From the NCBI RefSeq assembly GCF_027627455.1, contig NZ_CP115483.1:3472001-3536000 (forward strand): a DNA stretch of 64,000 bases. The letters are read 5' to 3'. The notes under the pieces are model-generated. The model was not told the DNA's origin. It saw only the letters and a program-made list of their open reading frames with translations, and searched no databases. Shown piece by piece: positions 7,159 through 16,276 of the stretch. Source of the stretch: Sphingobacterium sp. SYP-B4668 (GTDB lineage: Bacteria; Bacteroidota; Bacteroidia; Sphingobacteriales; Sphingobacteriaceae). The translations under genes and the position numbers were made by a program. How positions within the stretch are numbered: position 1 is the stretch's first letter; every line of letters begins with the position of its first letter.

Positions 7159-9546
7159 CTATTTTTTTGTTGCTGTTTTTTTCGCCTTTGCAGTTGTAGC
7201 CTTTTTAGGAGCAGCTTTCTTTGTGCCCGCTTTGGCAGCCTTACCCTTCGGGGCATCTGCCTCAGCCCATTTCAGCACATCCTCATAAGTAATAGACTCT
7301 ACAGCAGTGCCTTTAGGTATCTTAAGATTTTGCTTTCCGAAACGCACAAAAGGTCCCCATCTGCCATTTTCAATTTTTGCTTCTGGATTTTCGTCAAATA
7401 TTCGAATCACCTTCTCTTTATCCTTTTGGCGCTTATCTTTTATAATCTCAACAGCTTCCGATTCAGTCACATCGTGTGGGTCTTTCCCTTTAGGCAAGGA
7501 ATAGAACGCACCGTCATGACGAATATATGGTCCAAATCGCCCTATGGCCACCGTCATATCTTTTTCTTCATATTCACCTACTTTTTTGGGTAACTTGAAC
7601 AGCTCCAAAGCATCTTCAAAAGTAATGGTTTCAATCATTTGCCCCTTTCGCAAAGATGCAAAGCGAGGCTTTTCCTCATCATCGGCACTGCCGATCTGGA
7701 CTAATGGTCCAAACCGACCGACACGCACAGTCACGGGTTTACCTGTTTCAGGATCGACTCCAAGTTCGCGTTCGTGTGTTGCACGTTCTGCATTTTCTAA
7801 TGTGTCCTGCACCTCACTATGAAACGGAACATAAAATGTCTTCATCATTTCGGTCCATTCGGTCAATCCTTGCGCGATATCATCAAATTCCTTCTCTACC
7901 TTTGCGGTGAAGTGATAATCCACGATTCCCTTGAAATGTTCGACCAAAAAATCATTTACCAACACACCAATATCCGTCGGAAACATTTTAGACTTTTCGG
8001 CTCCCGTTACTTCTGTTTTGGTAACCGTACTCACCTCACCATGTTCCAATGTCAAAAATTGATAGCTCCGAACCCTTCCATCACGATCTTCCTTCACGAC
8101 ATATCCTCTATTTTGGATTGTAGAAATCGTCGGTGCATAGGTAGATGGTCGTCCAATACCCAATTCTTCTAATTTTTTAACCAATGATGCTTCAGTATAG
8201 CGTGCTGGCGGTCTTGAAAACCGTTGAATGGCATTCATCGTCCTCAATTGCAATTGCTGTCCATTCTCTAAAGGAGGGAGCAATGCGTTTGAAGCGTCAT
8301 CATCCAGACTAACATCATTATCATCGTCAATAGACTCCATATATACCTTTAAAAAGCCATCGAATTTCATCACCTCGCCTGAAGCCACTAGCAATTCCTG
8401 CCGCGTGGACACTGAAATCTTGCCGGTTGTTTTTTCAAACTCTGCCTCACTCATTTGAGAAGCAATGGCACGCTTCCAAATTAATTCATACAGTCTAGTT
8501 TCGGAAGAATCGCCATCGATAGTATGTTCCGAAAAATAAGTCGGACGAATAGCTTCGTGAGCCTCCTGAGCTCCTGCCGCTTTAGTCTTATACTTTCTTA
8601 ACTTATGATATTTAGCACCATAAGCTTGGGTAATTTCAGTCTCCGCTGCTTGTATGGCCGTATCACTTAGATTTACCGAATCGGTACGCATATAAGTAAT
8701 CCGTCCAGCTTCATAGAGCCGTTGGGCCACTTGCATAGTTCTTGCTACTGAAAAACCTAGCTTACGACTGGCCTCTTGCTGTAACGTTGAAGTTGTAAAG
8801 GGCGCTGAAGGACTTCGTTTGGTAGGACGTTTATCTAAGGAAGCTACAGAAAACGAAGCGCCAATACAGTCCCTTAAAAATTTTTCTGCATCAACCTCTT
8901 GTTCAAAACGCTGAGGTAATTCAGCCTTAAACTGCTCCTTTCCTTTTCCAGTCACAAAAATTGCAACAATTTTAAAAGATGCCTCTGCCTCAAATTTATT
9001 GATATCGCGTTCTCTCTCCACAATCAACCTTACAGCAACAGACTGTACACGCCCCGCGGAAAGAGATGGTTTTACCTTGCGCCACAATACGGGCGACAAT
9101 TCAAAACCTACCAAACGATCTAATACACGGCGCGCTTGCTGAGCATTGACTAGATTATAATCTATGGAACGGGGTGTTTCAATAGCCTTTAGTATAGCGG
9201 GCTTGGTAATTTCATGAAAAACAATCCGTTTCGTATTCTGTTCTTTTAATCCTAAAGTTTCATATAGATGCCAAGATATAGCTTCCCCCTCACGGTCCTC
9301 ATCGGACGCTAACCACACCATTTCTGCTTCTTTTGCTAATTTCTTCAACTCACTGACAACCGCCTTTTTATCTGAAGGCACCTCATACTTTTGTTTGAAA
9401 TTATCTTCGGTATCAATCGCGTCATCTGTCTTCACCAAATCCCGGATATGCCCATAACTGGACTTTACCAAAAAGTCTTTACCCAAATAACCTTCAATTG
9501 TTTTTGCCTTTGCAGGCGACTCTACTATGAGCAAATTTTTAGCCAT
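7159..9546 (-). CDS. topA: DNA topoisomerase I
   Basis: This type IA topoisomerase relaxes negative supercoils and is 795 residues long. It contains the N-terminal Toprim domain (LLIVESPAKAKTIEGYL, then ASDEDREGEAI with the metal-binding acidic residues) and the catalytic Tyr at about residue 285 in GRITYMRTDS. The C-terminus has no zinc-finger cysteines. Instead it has at least three Toprim-type repeats marked by VGRFGPLVQ, IGRFGPYIR and NGRWGPFVR, as is usual in this phylum. The protein ends in a Lys/Ala-rich basic tail of about 35 residues that probably helps bind DNA. Confidence 0.97.
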   Translation of the reverse strand: MAKNLLIVESPAKAKTIEGYLGKDFLVKSSYGHIRDLVKTDDAIDTEDNFKQKYEVPSDKKAVVSELKKLAKEAEMVWLASDEDREGEAISWHLYETLGLKEQNTKRIVFHEITKPAILKAIETPRSIDYNLVNAQQARRVLDRLVGFELSPVLWRKVKPSLSAGRVQSVAVRLIVERERDINKFEAEASFKIVAIFVTGKGKEQFKAELPQRFEQEVDAEKFLRDCIGASFSVASLDKRPTKRSPSAPFTTSTLQQEASRKLGFSVARTMQVAQRLYEAGRITYMRTDSVNLSDTAIQAAETEITQAYGAKYHKLRKYKTKAAGAQEAHEAIRPTYFSEHTIDGDSSETRLYELIWKRAIASQMSEAEFEKTTGKISVSTRQELLVASGEVMKFDGFLKVYMESIDDDNDVSLDDDASNALLPPLENGQQLQLRTMNAIQRFSRPPARYTEASLVKKLEELGIGRPSTYAPTISTIQNRGYVVKEDRDGRVRSYQFLTLEHGEVSTVTKTEVTGAEKSKMFPTDIGVLVNDFLVEHFKGIVDYHFTAKVEKEFDDIAQGLTEWTEMMKTFYVPFHSEVQDTLENAERATHERELGVDPETGKPVTVRVGRFGPLVQIGSADDEEKPRFASLRKGQMIETITFEDALELFKLPKKVGEYEEKDMTVAIGRFGPYIRHDGAFYSLPKGKDPHDVTESEAVEIIKDKRQKDKEKVIRIFDENPEAKIENGRWGPFVRFGKQNLKIPKGTAVESITYEDVLKWAEADAPKGKAAKAGTKKAAPKKATTAKAKKTATKK

Positions 9547-9619
9547 CTATATTTATTGATTTCTGCAAATAAAAGTATTTCTTTAAGAACTGACAACTGT
9601 TCTCGATATTATATTGGAG

Positions 9620-9627
9620 CAAACTTA
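9620..9627 (-). promoter_or_regulatory. Candidate -7 promoter element for topA
   Basis: On the minus strand this reads TAAGTTTG, a TAnnTTTG match about 73 bp upstream of the topA ATG. The -33 region would overlap the 3' end of the upstream prenyltransferase gene. Confidence 0.4.
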
Positions 9628-9645
9628 TAAAAAAATATGATTCTA

Positions 9646-10500
9646 TTATTGTAAAAATAATACATCTAAGAGGTAAAATGCAGCAAATATGACTGAAGCA
9701 ACGCCATTTGTGGTCATAAAAGCTCGTCCTACTCTACTTAAATCAGTAGGGCTTACAATGCGATGCTGAAAGATAAGCAGGGCTGCATAAAATGCCAGAC
9801 CAGCGTAGTAAAACCAGCTGACGTTCATGTATAAAACAGGCAACAGCACAAATACAAAAGATAGGACATGTAATACTTCGGATATTCGCAGGGCACCTCT
9901 TGTTCCAAAACGTACAGGAATGGACTTCAATTGATTCGCTCTGTCGAATGCTTCATCTTGCAAAGCATAGATGATATCAAATCCGCCAGCCCAAGTCATC
10001 ACAGCAATGCCGTAAAAGACAGGAACTATATGAAATTGCCCGGTAACAACAAGATATGCGCCTATAGGAGCTAATCCCAACCCGGCTCCGAGCACTAGAT
10101 GACACAATGGCGTTACCCTTTTTGTATAACTATAAAATAAAACCACAAAAAGTGCAATTGGAGACAAATAGAAACATAAAGAATTGATGAAAAATGTAGC
10201 TCCAACAAAAATTAGGCTATTCACAATGGTGAATATCAAGGCCTGATTGGCAGTAATTCGCCCAGCAGGGATATCACGTGTAACCGTTCGGGGGTTATCG
10301 GCGTCGATGTACCGATCAAGATATCTATTAAAAGCCATCGCAGCATTCCTTGCAGTCACCATACAGACCAACATCAAGATCAATTTGATCCATTCAAATG
10401 AATGTGAGGTGGTCTTGACGGCTAAGAAAAAACCAATCAAAGCAAAAGGAAGAGCAAATACACTATGTGCAAATAAGACTAACGAAAAATACTTTTTCAT
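9646..10500 (-). CDS. UbiA-family aromatic prenyltransferase
   Basis: This 284-residue integral membrane enzyme has eight or nine hydrophobic segments. The first Asp-rich prenyl-diphosphate site is NRYLDRYIDADN (about residues 58-69), followed by RDIPAGRI. The second is YALQDEAFDR (about 180-190). Both sites keep the acidic residues needed for magnesium. These bacteria make menaquinone and not ubiquinone, so the likely role is prenylation of a menaquinone precursor. The 4-hydroxybenzoate-type sequence would suit the futalosine-pathway step (MqnP), but that is inference. The gene starts 7 bp after the yihA stop on the same strand, indicating a two-gene operon. Confidence 0.85.
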   Translation of the reverse strand: MKKYFSLVLFAHSVFALPFALIGFFLAVKTTSHSFEWIKLILMLVCMVTARNAAMAFNRYLDRYIDADNPRTVTRDIPAGRITANQALIFTIVNSLIFVGATFFINSLCFYLSPIALFVVLFYSYTKRVTPLCHLVLGAGLGLAPIGAYLVVTGQFHIVPVFYGIAVMTWAGGFDIIYALQDEAFDRANQLKSIPVRFGTRGALRISEVLHVLSFVFVLLPVLYMNVSWFYYAGLAFYAALLIFQHRIVSPTDLSRVGRAFMTTNGVASVIFAAFYLLDVLFLQ

Positions 10501-10507
10501 ATAGGGA

Positions 10508-11131
10508 TTAAGGCAAGGTATCGATTTCAGGAATCACAAATCTACCGTTGATATCATCAATAACGGCAAGAATATCCTCGCATCCTGTCTTGTACTCAGC
10601 AGATGTCAAAAAATGAGGAGGCACCTCTTCAAACCATTCCAAGAGCGCCTTTCTGAATTTAGCTATATTGACATCCGACTTGACTGCGGACTGCTTATCT
10701 GATTTTGTAAAAACCAACATAAAAGGAATACCACACTCACCTAACCAACAACAAAATTCTAAATCTATTTTCTGTGGTTCCAATCGGCTATCTACCAACA
10801 CAAATACACATTGAAGATTCTCCCGACGGGTTAAATATCTGCGGATAAATTTTTCCCACTCTGACCGATTACTTTTGGAGGTTTTGGCAAAACCATATCC
10901 CGGCAAATCCACCAAATACCAATCGTCATTGATAATAAAGTGGTTGATTAGCTGTGTCTTTCCTGGCTTTTGAGACGTCTTAGCGAGTCCCTTTTTATTT
11001 ACCATGGCATTTATCAAGGAGGATTTACCGACATTCGAACGTCCAATGAAAGCGTATTCAGGAATCTTAGGCTCTGGAAGTTTGTCTACTCTTGTATTAC
11101 TACAAATGAATTCAGCTTTTTTTACTTGCAT
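10508..11131 (-). CDS. yihA: Ribosome biogenesis GTP-binding protein YihA/YsxC (EngB)
   Basis: This 207-residue GTPase is needed for large-subunit assembly. G motifs: GRSNVGKSS (about residues 30-38), the effector Thr region KPGKTQ, LVDLPGYGFA (DxPG), TKSD, and TSA near residue 178. The N-terminal KAEFICS stretch is typical for the family, so the start is secure. It is the first gene of a likely operon with the prenyltransferase. A perfect -7 promoter element lies only 4 bp upstream of the ATG, so the transcript may have almost no leader. Confidence 0.95.
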   Translation of the reverse strand: MQVKKAEFICSNTRVDKLPEPKIPEYAFIGRSNVGKSSLINAMVNKKGLAKTSQKPGKTQLINHFIINDDWYLVDLPGYGFAKTSKSNRSEWEKFIRRYLTRRENLQCVFVLVDSRLEPQKIDLEFCCWLGECGIPFMLVFTKSDKQSAVKSDVNIAKFRKALLEWFEEVPPHFLTSAEYKTGCEDILAVIDDINGRFVIPEIDTLP

Positions 11132-11135
11132 AACG

Positions 11136-11143
11136 CAAAGGTA
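11136..11143 (-). promoter_or_regulatory. -7 promoter element abutting the yihA start
   Basis: The minus strand reads TACCTTTG, a perfect TAnnTTTG, followed by four bases and then the ATG. If used, the transcript would begin at or within a few bases of the start codon. Confidence 0.55.
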
Positions 11144-11250
11144 TGATTAATTGCTTGGAAAATTAAACACCGCTAATTATCAAAAATCTCCTAAACATTT
11201 TTAGTTTGTGAGATTAATTAGCTTAATTTAGCGGACATAAATAAATTAAC

Positions 11251-12180
11251 ATGCTTGACATTCAAAACATAGTCAAACAATATGCTGACCACAAAGCCTT
11301 AGATAACGTATCCTTATTTATACCTGCTGGTAAAATATTTGGTCTCTTGGGGCCAAATGGAGCTGGCAAAACGTCCCTTATCCGAATCATAAATCAAATC
11401 ACTGCTCCTGACCAAGGGCAGATTCTATTTAATGGTGAAATCCTCAATCCCAACCATATTGGACAAATTGGGTATCTACCGGAAGAGAGAGGCCTTTACA
11501 AAAAAATGAAGATAGGAGACCAAATGCTCTATCTCGCTCAACTGAAAGGCTTAACAAGATCAGAAGCGTCGCACCAAATTAAATATTGGTTTGAAAAGTT
11601 ACATATTGAATCTTGGTGGGACAAAAAAGTGGAGGATTTAAGTAAGGGAATGCAACAAAAGGTACAATTTGTAGCTACTGTAGTACATCAACCCGCGCTC
11701 ATCATCCTGGATGAACCATTTTCAGGGTTTGACCCCGTAAATGCGCAGATTATTCAAAATGAAATCTTAGAACTCAATAAAAAGGGGGCAACTATTATCT
11801 ATTCTACACATCGAATGGAGACAGTGGAAGAGCTATGCGATAATATCGCGTTGATTAATCAATCAAAAAAAATCTTAGATGGTTCGGTTAAAGAAATTAA
11901 AGAAAAATATAGAAATCAGACCTATACTATCCAATATGATACCCCCAATGGCCCATTGGATAATGACCACCTCTACCAGATTGTCAATCATTTGGAGCGG
12001 GAAGAACCAGCTATGAAAATGACAATAAAACTAAACCATGGTATCAAATTGAATGACACGCTTTCCTATTTAATCCCTCGCATTAATATCCACCAAATCA
12101 TCGAAAAAATCCCTTCTATGCACGACATCTTCATTGAGAAGGTCACGCTTTCTCCACAAATCGCCGTCACACATGAATAA
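11251..12180 (+). CDS. ABC transporter ATP-binding protein (NatA-like)
   Basis: This is the cytosolic ATPase subunit of an export-type ABC transporter, 309 residues. Walker A is GLLGPNGAGKTS, the signature motif is LSKGMQQKVQF, Walker B is LIILDEPFSGFD, and the switch His is in YSTHRME. Residues beyond about 220 form the C-terminal extension common in this drug/Na+ exporter subfamily (DUF4162-like). Its stop overlaps the start of the permease gene by 8 bp, so the two are translationally coupled. The substrate is unknown; sodium, antibiotics or lipids are all possible for the family. Confidence 0.93.
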   Translation: MLDIQNIVKQYADHKALDNVSLFIPAGKIFGLLGPNGAGKTSLIRIINQITAPDQGQILFNGEILNPNHIGQIGYLPEERGLYKKMKIGDQMLYLAQLKGLTRSEASHQIKYWFEKLHIESWWDKKVEDLSKGMQQKVQFVATVVHQPALIILDEPFSGFDPVNAQIIQNEILELNKKGATIIYSTHRMETVEELCDNIALINQSKKILDGSVKEIKEKYRNQTYTIQYDTPNGPLDNDHLYQIVNHLEREEPAMKMTIKLNHGIKLNDTLSYLIPRINIHQIIEKIPSMHDIFIEKVTLSPQIAVTHE

Positions 12181-13483
12181 AGTCTTACTAATCATTAAAC
12201 GTGAGTATTTCTCTAGGGTAAAGAAAAAAAGCTTTTTGTTACTCACCTTCCTAGTACCCTTGTTCTTTATTGGCATGTATGTTTTGATATTTTATCTAAC
12301 AAAGAAAAGTTTTGACGATTCACATGCTACAGTATATATAATCGATCAAGAGAACCATACAGGGGAACTATTAAAGAGCAATAAGAATATCACCTTTATT
12401 GCTTCTTCGGTATCGCTCGAAGAACAGCGAAAAGGCCTAGACGCAGACAAGGACAACACTGGAATCTTAGTGATTCCAAAAGATTTTTATCAGAGCTCTC
12501 GTATAGAATACCTGACTGTTGGCAAGTCGGGGATAGCAACCCAATCGGAAATAGAAAGTCAGCTTAAGCAAATAGTCAGAAATTATGAATACAAAAAAGC
12601 AGGAATAAACATCCAGACACTGGACAGCATAAATCCTCAAATCCATCTAATAGCGAAAGAGTTGACCCAAACGGGGAATGACAAAGCAAGTCACACCGAG
12701 GTGGCTATGGGCATCGCTATGGCATTGTCTATCTTAATCTATATTTCACTCTTCCTTTATGGTGCACAAGTGATGCGTGGCATCATCGAAGAAAAAAGCA
12801 ACCGGATAGTAGAAGTCATTATATCCAGTGTAAAGCCATTTCAATTGATGCTCGGAAAAATCATCGGCATTGGCATGGTGGGGCTCACCCAATTTATTCT
12901 ATGGCTATTGCTCACGGTTTCGTTGACTGCCATCGCTACATCTACCATTATGACGAAAGAAGACCTAAGCAGTGCTGTCGGCAATCAACCGAATACCCAA
13001 CAGACCTCTGCTTTAAGTCAGTCTGGTTTTGATTTACAAGATGCGATGCAATCGATTAATTTCACAGAGCTCATTATTTGCTTCTTCATCTTCTTCATAG
13101 GTGGTTATCTATTGTATAGCGCCCTCTTTGCAGCAGCAGGATCTGCTGTAGAAAGTGAGACAGAAGCTTCACAATTTACCATGCCAATCACTATGCCATT
13201 ATTGCTGACATACATTCTCTCTTTTGGGGTATTGGTCAACGATCCAAATGGTCCTGTAGCTACTTGGCTAAGTTTCATTCCGCTTACCTCACCGATTGCT
13301 ATGCTTGTACGTATTCCATTCGGAGTACCGCTCTGGCATATTATAGTCTCCGCACTATTACTCATTGGCGGTTTTCTCTTTACTACTTGGGTAGCTGCCC
13401 GTATCTATAGAGTGGGTATATTGATGTATGGAAAGAAAGCAAGTTTTAAAGAAATGATTAAATGGTTCAACTACAAAAGATAA
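12173..13483 (+). CDS. ABC transporter permease (NatB-like, ABC-2 family)
   Basis: This is the membrane partner of the preceding ATPase. The start is placed at the ATG at 12173 (436 aa), because the MNKVLLIIKREYFSR N-terminus is typical and overlaps the natA-like stop by 8 bp. One membrane helix at about residues 20-42 is followed by a periplasmic domain of roughly 150 residues, then five or six helices from about residue 180 on. The cytosolic loop IIEEKSNRIVEVIISSVKP is the recognisable NatB/ABC2_membrane_3 hallmark. The C-terminus is cytosolic and basic. Export is inferred from the family; the cargo is unknown. Confidence 0.9.
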   Translation: MNKVLLIIKREYFSRVKKKSFLLLTFLVPLFFIGMYVLIFYLTKKSFDDSHATVYIIDQENHTGELLKSNKNITFIASSVSLEEQRKGLDADKDNTGILVIPKDFYQSSRIEYLTVGKSGIATQSEIESQLKQIVRNYEYKKAGINIQTLDSINPQIHLIAKELTQTGNDKASHTEVAMGIAMALSILIYISLFLYGAQVMRGIIEEKSNRIVEVIISSVKPFQLMLGKIIGIGMVGLTQFILWLLLTVSLTAIATSTIMTKEDLSSAVGNQPNTQQTSALSQSGFDLQDAMQSINFTELIICFFIFFIGGYLLYSALFAAAGSAVESETEASQFTMPITMPLLLTYILSFGVLVNDPNGPVATWLSFIPLTSPIAMLVRIPFGVPLWHIIVSALLLIGGFLFTTWVAARIYRVGILMYGKKASFKEMIKWFNYKR

Positions 13484-13494
13484 AGGGTATAAGG

Positions 13495-13516
13495 GGGGAT
13501 TGGAATAGTAATCCCC
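13495..13516. terminator. Hairpin between convergent ABC permease and DUF3943 genes
   Basis: A 7-bp stem, GGGGATT / AATCCCC with an 8-nt loop, lies in the 38-bp gap between the two stop codons. There is no T tract, so its strength as a terminator is uncertain. Confidence 0.45.
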
Positions 13517-13521
13517 TCACA

Positions 13522-15000
13522 CTAGAATCGAATATTGTACCCCAGTGAAATCCGAGCAAAAGGATAAGTTTTATCCAAATCTGGGTAGTCTTTAAATTCA
13601 CCTTCCAACCTATAATAGCCCGAATTGACATTCAGGGAGAGGTCCTCATAGAAACGAATTCCAAAATCGGCAGCAAAGGTATGCAGGTAGTAAGTAGAAG
13701 CGTTTCCACTTTTCTCCCAAGTATATGAATAGCCGCCATTATACGCAGCGGCTATCCTGAATCTTCCGAATAGATTTAACTCGGAGTCAAACTTGACCGA
13801 AAACCCTGACCCATAATTATAATTTCGGCTTTCCCCGTAAAGAAGATGCGGATCGGGAATAGCAGATAGTAAGACAAAACCCGCACCCAGAGATGTTTTC
13901 AATAAATTCTTTCGTCCTAAAACAAAAGTAGAAAGTACGTTGTAATTGACGCTTTGTCCTCCATAGAAAAAAGCTTCATTATAAATAAAATCATAGTTGG
14001 CCGTAATAGTCCCGTAATGTTTTCCAGGCAACTTGATAACAAGAGGTTCACCATATAAGACACCATAAGCATTGACAGCGTTAACAAATGAACTATCATC
14101 GCTGCCCACTTCTAGGTTGACAAAAAACTCCTCAAATGGCTTTTTATATTCACTGTCACCTGCTGAATAAAGAATCCTTAACCTTCCATAAGCAGCATTC
14201 TTCCCTTTTTCCAAAAGACTAGACACTTTGCTGTCAAATCTTCTAATCCCCATATCTACTTCGGCGGTAACGACAGAAGAATCGGCTAGATTTCGTCTAT
14301 CGTATTTCCCCCATTTTCCATCAATCAATCTATTCAACCCATTGATGGGATTAATCAAAAAAGCTAAGGCTTCATTGACATGCTTATGAAATCCATCGGC
14401 AGGTTTTGCCAAAATATTATTGGCAATTCGGTGCGTCATTTCCCCCAATACAATTCCGCCTGTAGTCGTATTCACCAAGTCGTTAATAGACGGTGCTTGA
14501 GTCTCGCCCCCCGTTTCCCATATGTAACTACCTGCAAATGTTGCAATAGATGATGATAGAAAAGAATATCCATTACTTCTAAACGAATTGAAGTATAGCT
14601 GTCCATGATAAGGATGAGCTATCTGATTAGTCATAAACTCATTGTCGTCCCATTTCCAAGCTTTTATACGCTGATGATCCAAAAAATTCTGAAAGCTGAT
14701 ATGTGAGTAAGGATCTTTACGGATGAAGTAGTTGAACGATGCTGGAAAGGCTTGCGTAGCGGTCCATTCAGCAGCAGCTCTCCAAAAATTTTTCTTGCTC
14801 TCGTAAATGGTATCGACGTAGTTGGGAAGTAGCAAACTGTCTCGTAAGGCTTTTTTTAGCTTCAGCTCGCGCCACGTACTATCTCCCAGTTGTGTAGCTA
14901 GAGGAAACTCTTGGGCAACAACAGATTGCTGATACAGGAGAACAACAAGTACCGCCGTGATACAGCTGTAAAACACTCGTCTGTAACTGTATATCTGCAT
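13522..15000 (-). CDS. DUF3943 domain outer-membrane protein
   Basis: This 492-residue exported protein has a signal peptide to about residue 29 (cleavage after VVAQ). It contains a DUF3943 region near residues 110-220, recognisable by FMTNQIAHPYHGQLYFNSFRSN and the stretch around GEMTHRIAN. The C-terminal half is a run of amphipathic strands ending in SLGYNIRF, an aromatic-terminated outer-membrane signal, so a beta-barrel is likely. The family is almost restricted to Bacteroidota and related groups and its role is unknown. A TAnnTTTG promoter motif lies 20 bp upstream of the ATG. Confidence 0.85.
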   Translation of the reverse strand: MQIYSYRRVFYSCITAVLVVLLYQQSVVAQEFPLATQLGDSTWRELKLKKALRDSLLLPNYVDTIYESKKNFWRAAAEWTATQAFPASFNYFIRKDPYSHISFQNFLDHQRIKAWKWDDNEFMTNQIAHPYHGQLYFNSFRSNGYSFLSSSIATFAGSYIWETGGETQAPSINDLVNTTTGGIVLGEMTHRIANNILAKPADGFHKHVNEALAFLINPINGLNRLIDGKWGKYDRRNLADSSVVTAEVDMGIRRFDSKVSSLLEKGKNAAYGRLRILYSAGDSEYKKPFEEFFVNLEVGSDDSSFVNAVNAYGVLYGEPLVIKLPGKHYGTITANYDFIYNEAFFYGGQSVNYNVLSTFVLGRKNLLKTSLGAGFVLLSAIPDPHLLYGESRNYNYGSGFSVKFDSELNLFGRFRIAAAYNGGYSYTWEKSGNASTYYLHTFAADFGIRFYEDLSLNVNSGYYRLEGEFKDYPDLDKTYPFARISLGYNIRF

Positions 15001-15019
15001 AACCTTGTTGCTAACAATA

Positions 15020-15027
15020 CAAATTTA
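15020..15027 (-). promoter_or_regulatory. -7 promoter element for the DUF3943 gene
   Basis: The minus strand reads TAAATTTG, matching TAnnTTTG, with the ATG 19 bp downstream. No -33 TTTG is seen at the ideal spacing. Confidence 0.5.
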
Positions 15028-15085
15028 AAAATAAATCCAACTTTGAAGTAATTTGGCAAAAACAACTCTATGGAAATTATCGAAC

Positions 15086-15119
15086 AAAAAAGGCCCTGGT
15101 TTAAAACCGGGGCCTTTTT
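15086..15119 (-). terminator. Intrinsic terminator of the TPR protein gene
   Basis: A stem of AAGGCCC(T/C)GG paired with CCGGGGCCTT, with a T-rich tail on the minus strand, lies 19 bp past the TPR gene stop and upstream of the DUF3943 promoter. Confidence 0.85.
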
Positions 15120-15138
15120 CTGTGCATAAGTACTAGAC

Positions 15139-15813
15139 TTATTTCAAATTATCTCTGTAGACAGTGGCTTTTTTAACTTCTTTCTGAATATCTTTTCTCG
15201 ATGAATCAAAAGACAATAATTTTTCGTAGTCTGCAATAGCTTTATTATAAGCATCTGTGGCTGCTGCTTTATTATAATTTGCAGCTCCCGTTGTACCTAC
15301 CAAAATACCTAAGTCGCGATAAGCAATAGCTCTATTTTGGTACAATTTAGAATCACTGGAGTTAAGCGCAATAGCTTTTGAATAATCTTCTGTAGCCGTT
15401 TTTAAAAGTTGCTCTCGGTTAGCATTTGACAATTTAGAATCCACTTGCACAGCCAAATTATTAGTCGCTTTGGCCTTATAATAATATGCGGTGCCATTTT
15501 TGGCATCCAATGTCACTACTTTACCAAATGTATCTGCTGCTTTTTTGAAATCCCCATTGTGAAACTGAGAATATCCTAACATATAAAGGACATTAGGATC
15601 ACTTCCTTCTTTTGGAAGAGCTTTTTCCAAATGTGTCGCCGCTCCTTTAAAGTCACCATCCAAAAGCGCCTTTTGTCCTAATCTTACATTAGGATTACTA
15701 TGTTCCGTTTCCTTCTGCTGAGCATTAGCGCTAAAAGCAAAAAAAGCCATTGCCAAAGTCGCTAATCCTAATTTGGCATTTTTCAAAGTGATGTTTAAGA
15801 AATTAAGTCTCAT
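15139..15813 (-). CDS. Exported tetratricopeptide repeat protein
   Basis: This 224-residue protein has a signal peptide of about 31 residues (ending FSANAQ), though the N-terminus is longer than usual. It is followed by TPR helices: NPNVRLGQKALLDGDFKGAA, PNVLYMLGYSQFHNGDFKKA, GTAYYYKAKATNNL and SKLYQNRAIAYRDLG. TPR modules mediate protein-protein contacts; here the protein should act in the periplasm. It is a single gene with a strong terminator and no clear TAnnTTTG motif upstream. Partner and process are unknown. Confidence 0.85.
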   Translation of the reverse strand: MRLNFLNITLKNAKLGLATLAMAFFAFSANAQQKETEHSNPNVRLGQKALLDGDFKGAATHLEKALPKEGSDPNVLYMLGYSQFHNGDFKKAADTFGKVVTLDAKNGTAYYYKAKATNNLAVQVDSKLSNANREQLLKTATEDYSKAIALNSSDSKLYQNRAIAYRDLGILVGTTGAANYNKAAATDAYNKAIADYEKLLSFDSSRKDIQKEVKKATVYRDNLK

Positions 15814-16276
15814 ATTTGTATTAAATTATCTATAAACCTTGTATGGAACATCCCGACCATCATTTGCGAATACAAAACTGCATATATGGGACATTTCATA
15901 TTTAATATTATTTTGTAAAAAACATAGGGTGCGTACTATAGAAACACCCCACCCCTGTAATAGAGTAAAAATGATTCAAATAGTTTAAAGCTGCAATCAG
16001 AAGTTATGCACATTTCCACATTTTACATCCGCAGTCCTAACTTATATAACTTCCATTCATGCAATCTTAGTATATTTACTTCAATTCTCCTACTGATACT
16101 ATGACATAAACATATCAATAGACTGCCTTTTTTTCAGTCCGTCAGTTATAATATAGCACAAATGGTACCAATTTTAATCTTGGCACCACGCTTGCACATT
16201 AGAATTAGAAGATTTTTTCTAGTTTTAAAACGAACACACCTGACAGCCTGTCTGTTTAGACCCTTAACAATATCAT
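15814..16276. other. 463-bp intergenic region upstream of lon and the TPR gene
   Basis: This gap separates two divergently transcribed genes. It holds no convincing open frame. Visible elements are one DnaA-box consensus match (TTATGCACA at 16004-16012) and a pair of overlapping inverted repeats at 16240-16261 just before lon. I found no perfect TAnnTTTG promoter for either gene; the nearest to lon is TAGTTTTA near 16220. Confidence 0.5.
16240..16261. promoter_or_regulatory. Candidate operator in front of lon
   Basis: GACAG-C-CTGTC (16242-16252) is a perfect 11-bp palindrome extendable to 15 bp (16240-16254) with one mismatch. GTCT-GTTT-AGAC (16250-16261) overlaps it. Both lie within 37 bp of the lon ATG, inside the expected leader or promoter. 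The placement suggests binding of a stress regulator, but no regulator can be named. Confidence 0.4.

Noticed and set aside
7102..7593. Plus-strand 163-codon open frame with a Phe/Cys-rich product
   Set aside because: It lies antisense to the topA C-terminus, whose Lys/Ala-rich coding generates a long open opposite frame. The composition is unlike a real protein.
9391..9630. Open frame of 79 codons antisense to the topA 5' end
   Set aside because: It is the shadow of the Toprim domain coding sequence, and its N-terminal half is antisense to a secure gene.
16004..16012. DnaA-box consensus TTATGCACA upstream of lon
   Set aside because: It is a single box without neighbouring boxes, an AT-rich unwinding element or dnaA/dnaN/gidA genes, so it is no evidence for a replication origin.
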